From Sulfurimonas sp. (GTDB taxonomy: Bacteria > Campylobacterota > Campylobacteria > Campylobacterales > Sulfurimonadaceae): DNA of 6,930 nt. A program made the position numbers and the translations under genes. The stretch covers positions 1 to 6,930 of the forward strand of contig DAOVJL010000062.1 in assembly GCA_030673275.1 (NCBI GenBank). Reading direction: 5' to 3'. This document shows, one piece after another, positions 1-6,717 of this stretch; position 1 is the first letter of the stretch, and each line of letters begins with the position of its first letter. The notes beneath the pieces are model-generated. The model was not told where the DNA came from. It saw only the letters and a program-made list of their open reading frames with translations, and ran no database searches.

Positions 1-394
1 ATATAAGAGGAAGATACCAAAAGTTTATGGCAACGAATGGTGATGCTATCTCTACTGTTTTATCATCAAAACCTACGGCTATTGCTTGTGTTGCAAGGGA
101 TGGAAGAAGATTTACAAGTAGAGTTAGTATAAGTATAATTGAGAGAAAAATAACAAATATATTTGCTGAGAATACTGACCTGTGTTTTGAGGAAGCATAT
201 GCCGGAATAAAGACTTGTGTAAAAGCACCCTCTGCAAAAATACGGCGAAAAAGATTAGGCAATTTAAATGCAACGAAAAATATATCGCTGTATATGTTTG
301 CACCAAGTGCTGATGCTGTAAGTAAATCTCTAAAAAATCCTAAGATTCTTGAGATTAATATTCCAAAACTATTTGTAAATATTGCTTTAAACAT
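1..394 (-). CDS. murJ: MurJ (MviN) lipid II flippase, N-terminal part, cut by left window edge
   Basis: MurJ is the inner-membrane MOP-superfamily flippase that moves lipid II across the cytoplasmic membrane for peptidoglycan synthesis. Reading the minus strand from ATG at 394-392 gives 131 open codons with no stop before the edge, of a protein normally around 470-510 residues. The translation starts MFKAIFTNSFGILIS. It carries SRILGFFRD (15-23), then SDIFFVAFKLPNLFRRIFAE (36-55) and GAFTQ (56-60), which closely match the E. coli MurJ N-terminus. R16, R22, D37, K44 and R50 line up, with a constant offset of two, with E. coli R18, R24, D39, K46 and R52, residues reported as important for function. 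The first membrane helix covers about 4-20 and another about 78-100. An in-frame TAA lies six codons upstream of the ATG, and AAAGAAG just upstream could be a weak ribosome binding site. The gene is divergent from the rest of the window. Identity is near certain; only the length is unknown. Confidence 0.95.
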   Translation of the reverse strand, partial: MFKAIFTNSFGILISRILGFFRDLLTASALGANIYSDIFFVAFKLPNLFRRIFAEGAFTQVFIPAYASSKHRSVFSANIFVIFLSIILILTLLVNLLPSLATQAIAVGFDDKTVEIASPFVAINFWYLPLI

Positions 395-412
395 GGGCTT
401 CTTTAAAGATTA

Positions 413-418
413 ATTATA
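413..418 (-). promoter_or_regulatory. Candidate -10 box for murJ
   Basis: The minus strand reads TATAAT, a perfect sigma-70-type -10 hexamer, 18 bases upstream of the murJ ATG. The implied transcript would have a short leader of about 11-12 bases that still contains the AAAGAAG stretch. No good -35 is seen: TTTGTT at complement 435-440, with a 16-base spacer, is only a weak match. Campylobacterota promoters often lack a recognisable -35, so this is not disqualifying. In DNA this AT-rich a chance match is possible. Confidence 0.45.
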
Positions 419-448
419 ACTTTTACGAAAGTTTAACAAATATTTGAT

Positions 449-454
449 TAAAAT
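449..454 (+). promoter_or_regulatory. Candidate -10 box for the FapA-ruvA-ddl-murF series
   Basis: TAAAAT matches the TATAAT consensus at five of six positions and lies 41 bases upstream of the FapA-like gene's ATG, giving an inferred leader of about 35 bases. T-rich runs precede it (TTTAAC, TATTTGAT), as is common for housekeeping promoters in Campylobacterota, and no convincing -35 is present. It is the only gap upstream of the plus-strand genes large enough for a promoter, which is the main argument. No sigma-54 (GG-N10-GC) or sigma-28 pattern was seen. Confidence 0.4.
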
Positions 455-463
455 GTAGAGTTT

Positions 464-477
464 AATTTTTAAAAATT
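464..477. repeat. 14-bp perfect AT palindrome in the divergent promoter region
   Basis: AATTTTTAAAAATT is its own reverse complement, with no loop. It lies between the inferred FapA-gene transcription start and its ribosome binding site. It cannot form a useful RNA hairpin, so it is not a terminator. It might be a protein binding site or simply an AT-rich chance palindrome. Confidence 0.3.
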
Positions 478-495
478 TAATATGGATAAATATAT

Positions 496-2403
496 ATGGG
501 ATTTTTCAGCTCTGATAAAAAAGAAACGTCAGCATTTAAAACAATTCGTCCAACAGTTATAAAAACTCAAAATGTTGCTAAAGAACTATTTGAAATAGCA
601 AAGAAAAATGATGTAGATGTTAGTACATTAGACTTTGATATATTAGAAGCAGAAACATTTACAAGAGTGCATAAAGAAAAAGAAGAAGTTGACTGGGAAG
701 AGATGAGTGATAGCGAGATGCATGAGCTCGATGATGCAACAGCTATATTAAATAAAGATTTTCAGATAAAACAGGTTTATGAAGTAGAAATATATTCTAA
801 AGATGAAAATGATGTATTTAAAAACTTTCATGCAGCCGTTGGTGCTAACGCTTCAAAATGTAAAGTTTACTTAAGTATAAAAGCAGGCTCAGAGATTGTT
901 ACAAGTCCAAAATTTGAAGAAGATCTCTTAAAGTATATAAATAAAAGTAAAGTTCGTGCAGGGATATTAATAAATATTTTTGATGAGATGATTAGTGAAC
1001 TGGTATCTAGAGTTTCAGCACTGGCAAAAGTAGATGGTAATATAAGTTATGATAAAAATGAGACAGTACTTATAGCAGAGGCTCATGAACCAACTCCAAC
1101 TATTGATGATGAAATTATTTTACATTTTGAAAAAAAGAAAGAAGCTGCTGAGGATGATAAGGTAGATTATTCAAACAGAGGTTTTATAAACAGTGTTTTA
1201 GAAAATGATCTTTTAATAGAGTATATAAAACCAAAAATAGGTAAAGCCGGCAGAAACTGTCGCGGAGAGTTTATGGAACCGGCAGAACCGGAAGTTAATA
1301 GTGCACCGGACTTTACTGCTGATGAGGCTACGATAGAGACGAAAGATAATGAGGAAAATATTGAGTATCGCGCAAAAGAGAGTGGATATATAACTCTTGA
1401 TGGCACAACATATATAATAAAATCAGAAATGGATGTAGATACTATTGACTTTAAAACAACCGGTTCAATCTCATCAGGAAAAGACTCAGAAGTGACTCTT
1501 AGTGTAAAAGAGAATGATTCCCAAAAAGATGCCATCGGAGATGGTATGGAAGTTGAAGTTAGTGAAATTGATATAAGTGGAAATATTGGACCTAATGCAA
1601 AAGTAACTGCTAGAAGAGCTACTGTAGAAGGTCAAACTCATAAAAGTTCTGAAATTAGAGCAGATGATTTAACCATAAATGTACATAGGGGTTTAGCCGT
1701 TGGTGATAATATTACTATAGCACGACTTGAACATGGAATAGTTCAAGGAAAAAAGGTCAATATTACTCAAGCAACAGGTGGAGATATTAGAGGTAAGGAT
1801 GTAGAAATAGGAATCTGTTCATCATATGTTAAAGTTACAGCTTCAAGGCTTATAGAGATACAAAAACTTCAAGGAAGTGAAAATGTTTTTATAATTGACC
1901 CTTTAATGCAAGAAGAGAAAAAAAGTGGCTTAGGTGCAAATAAAGATGAGATAGCTGAACTAAAAACTAGTGTTAGCGAGATACAAACAGAGATAGAAAA
2001 ATATAAAAAACTTATTAGAGATAATACAAGTTCTTTTAATGATGTTAAAAAAAGATTAATGCACTATAAAAAGAATGGTATTAAAATGCCAGCAGCATTT
2101 GTAGCTAAGTATAAGCAGTTCAATAAAGCTCAAGAACACTTAGACAGAATAACAAATGAGTATAAAGTAAAAAATGACAAACTTCAGTTGCTTACAACTA
2201 AAACAGCATCTTTTCAAGATAATATTTTTGATGCAAGAATTATTAATAGAGATAGGTGGGTTGGGCACAATGAGCTTGTTTTTAAACTGGTTGATCCACC
2301 AATAGAGCTAAGTTTTAAACCAGAAGAAGGTTCGGAAAATAAAATATTTGCTGTTATTGAAACTGAAGATGCAACATATGAAATTCAGGCGGTACATGAG
2401 TGA
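496..2403 (+). CDS. FapA/DUF342-family beta-helix and coiled-coil protein
   Basis: This 635-residue cytoplasmic protein has no signal peptide or membrane segment. Residues 1-210 form a mixed N-terminal region with a strongly acidic patch at 58-80. NRGFINSVLENDLLIEYIKP (227-246) leads into GKAGRNCRGE (249-258), which resembles the conserved GxPGxNxxG-type motif of the FapA N-terminal domain. Residues about 355-470 are short repeating strands rich in G, V, I and D (for example ISGNIGPNAKVTARRATVEG, 360-379), typical of the right-handed beta-helix shared by DUF342, bactofilins and the MinC C-domain. Residues about 483-568 are a charged coiled coil, followed by a beta-rich tail. FapA in Vibrio was linked to polar flagellar assembly; the role in this lineage is not established. 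The ATG is the first after an in-frame TAA at 487-489, with a weak GGA nine bases upstream. It is the first gene of the series, 13 bases before ruvA. The family call is good; the function is open. Confidence 0.82.
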   Translation: MGFFSSDKKETSAFKTIRPTVIKTQNVAKELFEIAKKNDVDVSTLDFDILEAETFTRVHKEKEEVDWEEMSDSEMHELDDATAILNKDFQIKQVYEVEIYSKDENDVFKNFHAAVGANASKCKVYLSIKAGSEIVTSPKFEEDLLKYINKSKVRAGILINIFDEMISELVSRVSALAKVDGNISYDKNETVLIAEAHEPTPTIDDEIILHFEKKKEAAEDDKVDYSNRGFINSVLENDLLIEYIKPKIGKAGRNCRGEFMEPAEPEVNSAPDFTADEATIETKDNEENIEYRAKESGYITLDGTTYIIKSEMDVDTIDFKTTGSISSGKDSEVTLSVKENDSQKDAIGDGMEVEVSEIDISGNIGPNAKVTARRATVEGQTHKSSEIRADDLTINVHRGLAVGDNITIARLEHGIVQGKKVNITQATGGDIRGKDVEIGICSSYVKVTASRLIEIQKLQGSENVFIIDPLMQEEKKSGLGANKDEIAELKTSVSEIQTEIEKYKKLIRDNTSSFNDVKKRLMHYKKNGIKMPAAFVAKYKQFNKAQEHLDRITNEYKVKNDKLQLLTTKTASFQDNIFDARIINRDRWVGHNELVFKLVDPPIELSFKPEEGSENKIFAVIETEDATYEIQAVHE

Positions 2404-2416
2404 GAGTTAATTTAAA

Positions 2417-2986
2417 ATGATAGTTGGATTAAGAGGAACTATTGAATATAAAGAGCCAAACTTTCTGCATGTAGAAGTTAGTGGTGTCGTTTATGAAGTA
2501 TTTATATCACTGCAGAGTTTTTCGGCATTACAAAGTGATGAAGTCAAACTTTTTACTTCTCATATTATTCGTGAAGATGCGCAGTTGCTTTATGGATTTT
2601 TAGATATTAGTGAAAAAAAGCTTTTTGAAAGACTTATAAAAATAAGCGGAGTCGGTCCAAAAGTTGCAATGGCAATCTGTTCAACATATTCGCCTGCGCA
2701 ATTTGCAACTGTTATCAATAATAAAGACCTTAATGGTGTAAAAAAGGTGCCCGGCATAGGACCTAAGAGTGCAGGGAGAATTTTAGTTGAGTTAAACGGC
2801 TTTGATGTTGAACTTATGTCATCCTCATCAGATGAGCCTAAAAACCAATCTTTTAGTGAAGCAAGTGAAGCATTAGAATCGTTAGGATTTAAAAAAGACA
2901 AGATAACAAAAGCCTTAGGTGCATGCAGTGGTAGTGATACCGCTTCACTGGTTAAAGAGGCTCTAAAACTTTTACAAACAATTTAA
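2417..2986 (+). CDS. ruvA: Holliday junction branch migration protein RuvA
   Basis: RuvA tetramers bind the four-way Holliday junction and load the RuvB motor for branch migration during recombination and repair. The 189-residue protein is near the usual 183-203. The OB-fold domain I starts [11 protein letters not shown], and [10 protein letters not shown] (52-61) contains the acidic pin residues E53 and D54, matching E. coli E55 and D56. Domain II holds two helix-hairpin-helix motifs, ISGVGPKVA (76-84) and [12 protein letters not shown] (111-122). After a Ser/Asp-rich flexible linker (about 133-145), domain III (146-189, [12 protein letters not shown] onward) is the RuvB-contacting three-helix unit. 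The ATG follows a GAGAG stretch at 2402-2406 that overlaps the stop of the upstream gene, suggesting translational coupling. No ruvB or ruvC is nearby. Complete and unremarkable. Confidence 0.97.
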   Translation: MIVGLRGTIEYKEPNFLHVEVSGVVYEVFISLQSFSALQSDEVKLFTSHIIREDAQLLYGFLDISEKKLFERLIKISGVGPKVAMAICSTYSPAQFATVINNKDLNGVKKVPGIGPKSAGRILVELNGFDVELMSSSSDEPKNQSFSEASEALESLGFKKDKITKALGACSGSDTASLVKEALKLLQTI

Positions 2987-2988
2987 TT

Positions 2989-2995
2989 AAGGAAA
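2989..2995 (+). promoter_or_regulatory. Ribosome binding site fixing the TTG start of ddl
   Basis: AAGGAAA sits six bases before TTG at 3002-3004. It is a clear Shine-Dalgarno match at good spacing. There is no ATG at the position where Ddl homology begins (KLTILFGG), so the site supports the TTG initiation codon. Confidence 0.75.
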
Positions 2996-3001
2996 TATAT
3001 A

Positions 3002-4039
3002 TTGAAATTAACAATTTTATTTGGTGGTGCTAGTTTTGAGCATGAAATTAGTATAGTAAGTGCAATAACTCTTAAAGAAAAACTCTCTGAATTTGATTTA
3101 AGTTTTGTTTTTTGTGATCAAGACCACTCTTTTTATTTAATAGAAGACTCAAAAATGAAGGCTGTGACTTTTAGTAAAGGTGAGCATAAAAAAATGCCGA
3201 AGCTTGCTATATCTAATGGTGCATTTACTCAAAAGGGTATGTTTAACTCTAAAGAGCATGGAGGTGTGTTTTTAAACCTTATTCATGGTGCTGATGGAGA
3301 AGATGGTTCTATTGCCGCTTTGTTAGATTTTTTCTCTATTAAATATATTGGTCCAAGAATTGATGCTAGCGTGTTTTCTTATGATAAAAGATATACTAAA
3401 TGGCTATGTGATGCTCGAGGTATTAAAAGAGTTAAACATGAAGAGTTAAGTGTAAAAGAGCATGATAATATTGATATGCCATATCCAATAATTATAAAGC
3501 CTTCTTGTCTTGGAAGCTCTATAGGGGTTAGTATAGTTAAAGAGGAAAGTGAGCTTGATTATGCATTAGACACTGCATTTGAGTATGACAGCAGTGTTAT
3601 TGTTGAACCATTTTTAGAGGGTGTAAAAGAGTATAATCTGGCTGGTTTTATGGCAGATGACAAGATTCACTTTTCTATAGTCGAAGAGCCGCATAAAGGG
3701 GAAATGCTAGACTTTGAGAAGAAGTATATGGATTTTTCAAGAAGTGAACAGGCTCTAAAAGCTGATATAAGCAGTGAACTTGAGACAAAACTAAAGCAAA
3801 ATTTTGAAAAAGTGTACAAAAACCTATTTGAAGGTTCATTAATAAGATGCGACTTCTTTGTTGTAAATGGGGAAGTCTATCTTAATGAGATAAATCCTAT
3901 CCCAGGTTCTATGGCAAATTATTTATTTGAGGATTTTCATACATCTTTAGAATTACTTTCAAATTCACTTCCTCATGAGAAAAGAGCAAAAGTTGATTAT
4001 GAATATATTCACAATATTTCTAAAGCAAAAGGTAAATAA
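3002..4039 (+). CDS. ddl: D-alanine--D-alanine ligase
   Basis: Ddl is a cytoplasmic ATP-grasp enzyme that joins two D-alanines using ATP; the dipeptide is the substrate of MurF, encoded two genes downstream. At 345 residues it has normal length. Visible motifs are FGGASFEHEISIVSA (7-21) with the first D-Ala-site glutamate (E13, probable equivalent of E. coli DdlB E15), Ddl signature HGADGEDGS (95-103), ATP-grasp loop KPSCLGSSIGVS (166-177), FEKKYMDF (238-245), and RCDFF (282-286) plus NEINPIPGSM (295-304), whose D284, E296 and N298 are the probable Mg2+ ligands. Y242 is retained where D-lactate-adding ligases of vancomycin-resistant bacteria have Phe, so D-Ala-D-Ala is the expected product. 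Translation starts at TTG behind a strong Shine-Dalgarno site. The stop overlaps the next gene's ATG by one base (TAATG), implying coupling. Confidence 0.96.
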   Translation: MKLTILFGGASFEHEISIVSAITLKEKLSEFDLSFVFCDQDHSFYLIEDSKMKAVTFSKGEHKKMPKLAISNGAFTQKGMFNSKEHGGVFLNLIHGADGEDGSIAALLDFFSIKYIGPRIDASVFSYDKRYTKWLCDARGIKRVKHEELSVKEHDNIDMPYPIIIKPSCLGSSIGVSIVKEESELDYALDTAFEYDSSVIVEPFLEGVKEYNLAGFMADDKIHFSIVEEPHKGEMLDFEKKYMDFSRSEQALKADISSELETKLKQNFEKVYKNLFEGSLIRCDFFVVNGEVYLNEINPIPGSMANYLFEDFHTSLELLSNSLPHEKRAKVDYEYIHNISKAKGK

Positions 4040-4776
4040 TGGCTGTAAAGTCTATACAGTTTAATCATCACACTCTAGATATTAGTTATGAGATTATAAA
4101 TCCAGATGCAAAAGTTGATTTGATTATACTGCATGGTTGGGGAAGCAATAAAGGTTTAATGAAAAAATCATTTGCTCCGTATATGGATGGTTTTCGTCAC
4201 ATTTATATAGATTTACCGGGATTTGGAAACTCTACATGCAACTTAACTTTGACAACTAAAGATTATGCAAGAATTGTTGAGCTTTTGATGATTCACCTAA
4301 ATGCATCTAAAGATATAATATTAGGACACTCTTTCGGTGGTAAGGTAGCTTTACTGCTTGAACCAAAAGTGCTTATTCTAGTTTCAAGTGCTGGTATATA
4401 TGTTTCAAAGCCTTTGAGTATAAGAGTTAAAATAGCAATATTTAAAATTTTTAAACTGTTTGGATTGGCAAAGTTTAGAAAGCTTTTTGTTGCAGATGAT
4501 GCAAAATCTTTAAGTGAACCAATGTATGAAACATTTAAAAATGTTGTAAATGAAGATTTGTCAGATGAGTTTTCAAGCTTTAAAGGTAAGGCTCTTCTTT
4601 GTTGGGGAGAAGAGGATACTGCAACACCTTTAAGCAGCGCAGATAAAATCAACACTCTTGTAAATGATTCTTCTTTAATCGCTTATCCGGGTGATCACTT
4701 CTTTTTTATGAATTGTGCAGAGGATATCTCTCAAAATATAGAAAAAACATTTTTAAAAACTTTGGAGCATAACTAA
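4039..4776 (+). CDS. Alpha/beta-fold hydrolase
   Basis: A 245-residue single-domain alpha/beta hydrolase of unknown substrate. The oxyanion motif HGWG is at 32-35, the nucleophile elbow GHSFGG at 96-101 (S98), the acid in WGEEDTATP (189-197; D193), and the catalytic histidine in YPGDHFFF (216-223; H220), so the triad Ser-Asp-His is complete and in the canonical order. The cap (about 123-150) is unusually rich in Lys/Arg alternating with hydrophobics, with IAIFKIFKLFGLAKF (132-146) looking amphipathic, which could let it touch the membrane. There is no signal peptide. It overlaps ddl by one base, with AAAAGG just upstream as Shine-Dalgarno, and abuts murF with no gap, so it is translated as part of the ddl-murF unit. 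A role in precursor metabolism is inference from position only; the fold does not reveal whether it is an esterase, thioesterase or C-C hydrolase. Confidence 0.9.
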   Translation: MAVKSIQFNHHTLDISYEIINPDAKVDLIILHGWGSNKGLMKKSFAPYMDGFRHIYIDLPGFGNSTCNLTLTTKDYARIVELLMIHLNASKDIILGHSFGGKVALLLEPKVLILVSSAGIYVSKPLSIRVKIAIFKIFKLFGLAKFRKLFVADDAKSLSEPMYETFKNVVNEDLSDEFSSFKGKALLCWGEEDTATPLSSADKINTLVNDSSLIAYPGDHFFFMNCAEDISQNIEKTFLKTLEHN

Positions 4777-6222
4777 ATGGACTCTTTTGAGGTTTTAATC
4801 ACTTTTATAACCAATGTTCTTTTTGTTACTGTCCTTGGGTGGTATTTGATAACAAATCTACAGTGGTATGACTATAAACTATCTCGGGTAATACTTAAAC
4901 ATCATAAGCCCCACTGGCATGTTTTTTACTTTTTTATACCGTTTATGGCTTACCACACAACAGGAAAGTTCTTTGTAATTTTCTTCTTTTTTGCAGTTCT
5001 GCCATCTATATTTATTTGGCATAAAAACCTTGATAAAAAGCTTGTTTTAACGTGGAGAGTTAAAAGATTTTTAATCCTTTTAATCTCTCTTGTAATATTT
5101 CAAGACATACTTTGTACTATAAAAGCAGCTTGTGAGACTTATGGCGTATTTATGCCTTTAGCTATTGCTTATATAGGTAGTGTAATGATTGAAAATTTCC
5201 TCTTTATGGCATTTAAAAAAGAGGCAAAAAAGAAGCTTTCAGAGAGGAAAGAGTTGCGTATAATCTGTATTACAGGAAGCTATGGCAAGACTTCTATAAA
5301 AAACTTTGTAACAGAGATTTTGTCTAAAAAGTATAAGGTATATGCAACTCCCAGAAGTGTTAATACACTCGGTGGGATTATCAAAGATGTAAATGAGTCG
5401 CTACCTGATGATACAGAAGTTTATGTTTGTGAAGCGGGTGCTCGTGAGAGTGGTGATATTTATGAAATTACAACTTTTTTAGAGCCCCAAACTGTAGTTG
5501 TTGGTAAAGTCGGACTTGCGCATGTAGAGTATTTTAAAACTCTGAAAAATATTATTGCAACTAAGCTTGAAATCATGCAGTCTCCTAGACTTGAATCTGC
5601 ATATATCCATACTTCTGTAACAGATGAAGCACATGAAAAAGTATCGTTTTTCGGGCATGAGATACAGAATGTAAAATCTACACTGGACGGAACTGACTTT
5701 GAGCTTAATTTTGATGATGGTGTTTTAGCACTGCATACAGATATACTTGGTTCTTTTCAAACTATGAATATAGACGTGTGCGTAAAGATTGCCAAAGAGT
5801 TTGGTCTGAGCAATGATGAGATTAAAGAAGCCGTGAGTGAGTTGACTCCTGTTGAGCATAGACTTCAAATGATAAAAGCAGGCGGTAAAATCATCTTAGA
5901 TGATGGTTATAACGGCAATATTGATGGGATGCTGGAGGGTATAAGACTCTGCTCACTTCATGAAGGCAGAAAAGTTATAGTTACACCTGGACTTGTCGAG
6001 AGCAGTGATGAGTTGAACTTAAAACTTATAGAAGCTATCAATGATGTTTTTGATATTGTAATAGTTACAGGAAAACTTAACGCCGACTTGTTTAATAAAA
6101 ACATAAAAGTGAAAAACAAAACTATGTTACGTGATAAGTCTAAGATTCAAGATTTATTGTCTAAACAGACAAAAGCTGGAGACATAATACTCTTTGCTAA
6201 TGATGCACCAAATTTTATATAA
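4777..6222 (+). CDS. murF: Membrane-anchored MurF-type Mur ligase (UDP-MurNAc-tripeptide--D-Ala-D-Ala ligase)
   Basis: MurF adds D-Ala-D-Ala to UDP-MurNAc-tripeptide with ATP, the last cytoplasmic step of the peptidoglycan nucleotide precursor. At 481 residues the length is near normal, but residues 1-150 form a membrane module with about four or five hydrophobic segments (4-25, 48-81, 97-115, 122-145) and then a basic linker KKEAKKKLSERK (147-158), instead of the soluble N-terminal UDP-MurNAc-binding domain. The catalytic part has the P-loop TGSYGKTS (166-173), NTLGG (196-200), CEAGARESGDI (218-228), GLAHVEYF (246-253) with K263 as likely carbamylated lysine, HRLQMI (361-366) and DDGYNGN (375-381). 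Usual MurF DxYNANP is NGNI here, and the end LFANDAPNFI replaces the common KGSR region. I recall similar membrane-type proteins annotated as MurF in other Campylobacterota and some Gram-positives. GGAG lies nine bases before the ATG, which directly follows the hydrolase stop. Mur-ligase identity is firm; MurF rather than a related ligase rests on motifs and the ddl neighbour. Confidence 0.88.
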   Translation: MDSFEVLITFITNVLFVTVLGWYLITNLQWYDYKLSRVILKHHKPHWHVFYFFIPFMAYHTTGKFFVIFFFFAVLPSIFIWHKNLDKKLVLTWRVKRFLILLISLVIFQDILCTIKAACETYGVFMPLAIAYIGSVMIENFLFMAFKKEAKKKLSERKELRIICITGSYGKTSIKNFVTEILSKKYKVYATPRSVNTLGGIIKDVNESLPDDTEVYVCEAGARESGDIYEITTFLEPQTVVVGKVGLAHVEYFKTLKNIIATKLEIMQSPRLESAYIHTSVTDEAHEKVSFFGHEIQNVKSTLDGTDFELNFDDGVLALHTDILGSFQTMNIDVCVKIAKEFGLSNDEIKEAVSELTPVEHRLQMIKAGGKIILDDGYNGNIDGMLEGIRLCSLHEGRKVIVTPGLVESSDELNLKLIEAINDVFDIVIVTGKLNADLFNKNIKVKNKTMLRDKSKIQDLLSKQTKAGDIILFANDAPNFI

Positions 6223-6231
6223 GTCGTAGAT

Positions 6232-6717
6232 GTGAATTTTATAGATAAAAGCATAAAATATTTAGGATATTTTACAGCTTTTATCTTGTGCATATTAGTT
6301 TTGTTGGTTGTTTATGATGCAACTGCGAGATATCTCTTTTCAACTGGCTCAATTGCACTTCAGGAGCTGGAGTGGCACCTTTTTGATGTAATCATTTTGT
6401 TTGGTATTGCATATACTCTCAAAGAGAATGCACATGTCAGAGTGGATATTTTTTATGCTTCTTATAGTGAAAAAACAAAAGCCCTTATAAATATAATCTC
6501 TTCACTTTTTTTTATCTTACCTTTTTCATTTTTGATTATCTATATAGGTTTAGATTTTGTATCTCAAAGTTTCATTCAAAATGAGTGCTCCTCAAATCCC
6601 GGTGGCTTGGAGTATCGCTTTTTAGTCAAATCACTAATGTCACTCTCTTTTGTTTTTTTATCTCTTCAAGCAATTAGTGATGTAAAAACGAACTTTGACA
6701 TGTGGAGAGCACTGTGA
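6232..6717 (+). CDS. TRAP transporter small permease subunit (DctQ-like)
   Basis: DctQ subunits pair with the large DctM permease in TRAP transporters, which import organic acids or similar solutes using an ion gradient and a periplasmic DctP binding protein. The 161-residue protein has the expected four membrane spans (about 12-30, 46-62, 85-109, 131-149). Family features are YDATARYLF (28-36), QELEWHLFD (44-52), the loop KENAHVRVDIFY (64-75), and NPGGLEYR (122-129) before the last helix. These loops resemble the FcbT2-like 'mannitol/chloroaromatic' TRAP group (COG4665) from memory, which does not define a substrate. The start is GTG: the nearby ATG at 6230 is followed at once by TGA. No convincing Shine-Dalgarno precedes it, and the frame is the same as that of murF nine bases upstream, so translation probably depends on ribosomes finishing murF. 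Confidence 0.9.
   Translation: MNFIDKSIKYLGYFTAFILCILVLLVVYDATARYLFSTGSIALQELEWHLFDVIILFGIAYTLKENAHVRVDIFYASYSEKTKALINIISSLFFILPFSFLIIYIGLDFVSQSFIQNECSSNPGGLEYRFLVKSLMSLSFVFLSLQAISDVKTNFDMWRAL
6704..6709 (+). promoter_or_regulatory. Ribosome binding site for the GTG start of dctM
   Basis: GGAGAG lies inside the end of dctQ, four bases before GTG at 6714-6716. It supports initiation at this GTG, which overlaps the dctQ stop, rather than at the in-frame ATG at 6729. Confidence 0.65.

Noticed and set aside
124..306. Minus-strand 60-codon frame
   Set aside because: Same strand as murJ but in another frame, wholly inside it; no ribosome binding site or family features.
321..350. Possible frameshift in murJ near the GFFRD motif
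   Set aside because: A first reading seemed to shift frame at the A run, but counting six A bases at 332-337 restores GFFRDLLTASALG with no interruption.
27..413. Plus-strand 128-codon frame as a hypothetical gene
   Set aside because: It is antisense to unmistakable MurJ coding sequence, has no family resemblance, and its end reads through the murJ start region.
464..477. AT palindrome as a terminator
   Set aside because: It has no loop or GC stem and is followed directly by the start region of the FapA-like gene.
1167..1535. Minus-strand 122-codon frame inside the FapA-like gene
   Set aside because: Shadow of a continuous plus-strand domain protein; its Ser/Ile/Val-rich composition is what antisense of acidic coding sequence gives.
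2590..2901. Minus-strand 103-codon frame inside ruvA
   Set aside because: Antisense to the conserved helix-hairpin-helix region of RuvA; no independent support.
4293..4655. Minus-strand 120-codon frame inside the hydrolase gene
   Set aside because: Antisense to the nucleophile-elbow and catalytic-acid region; no independent support.
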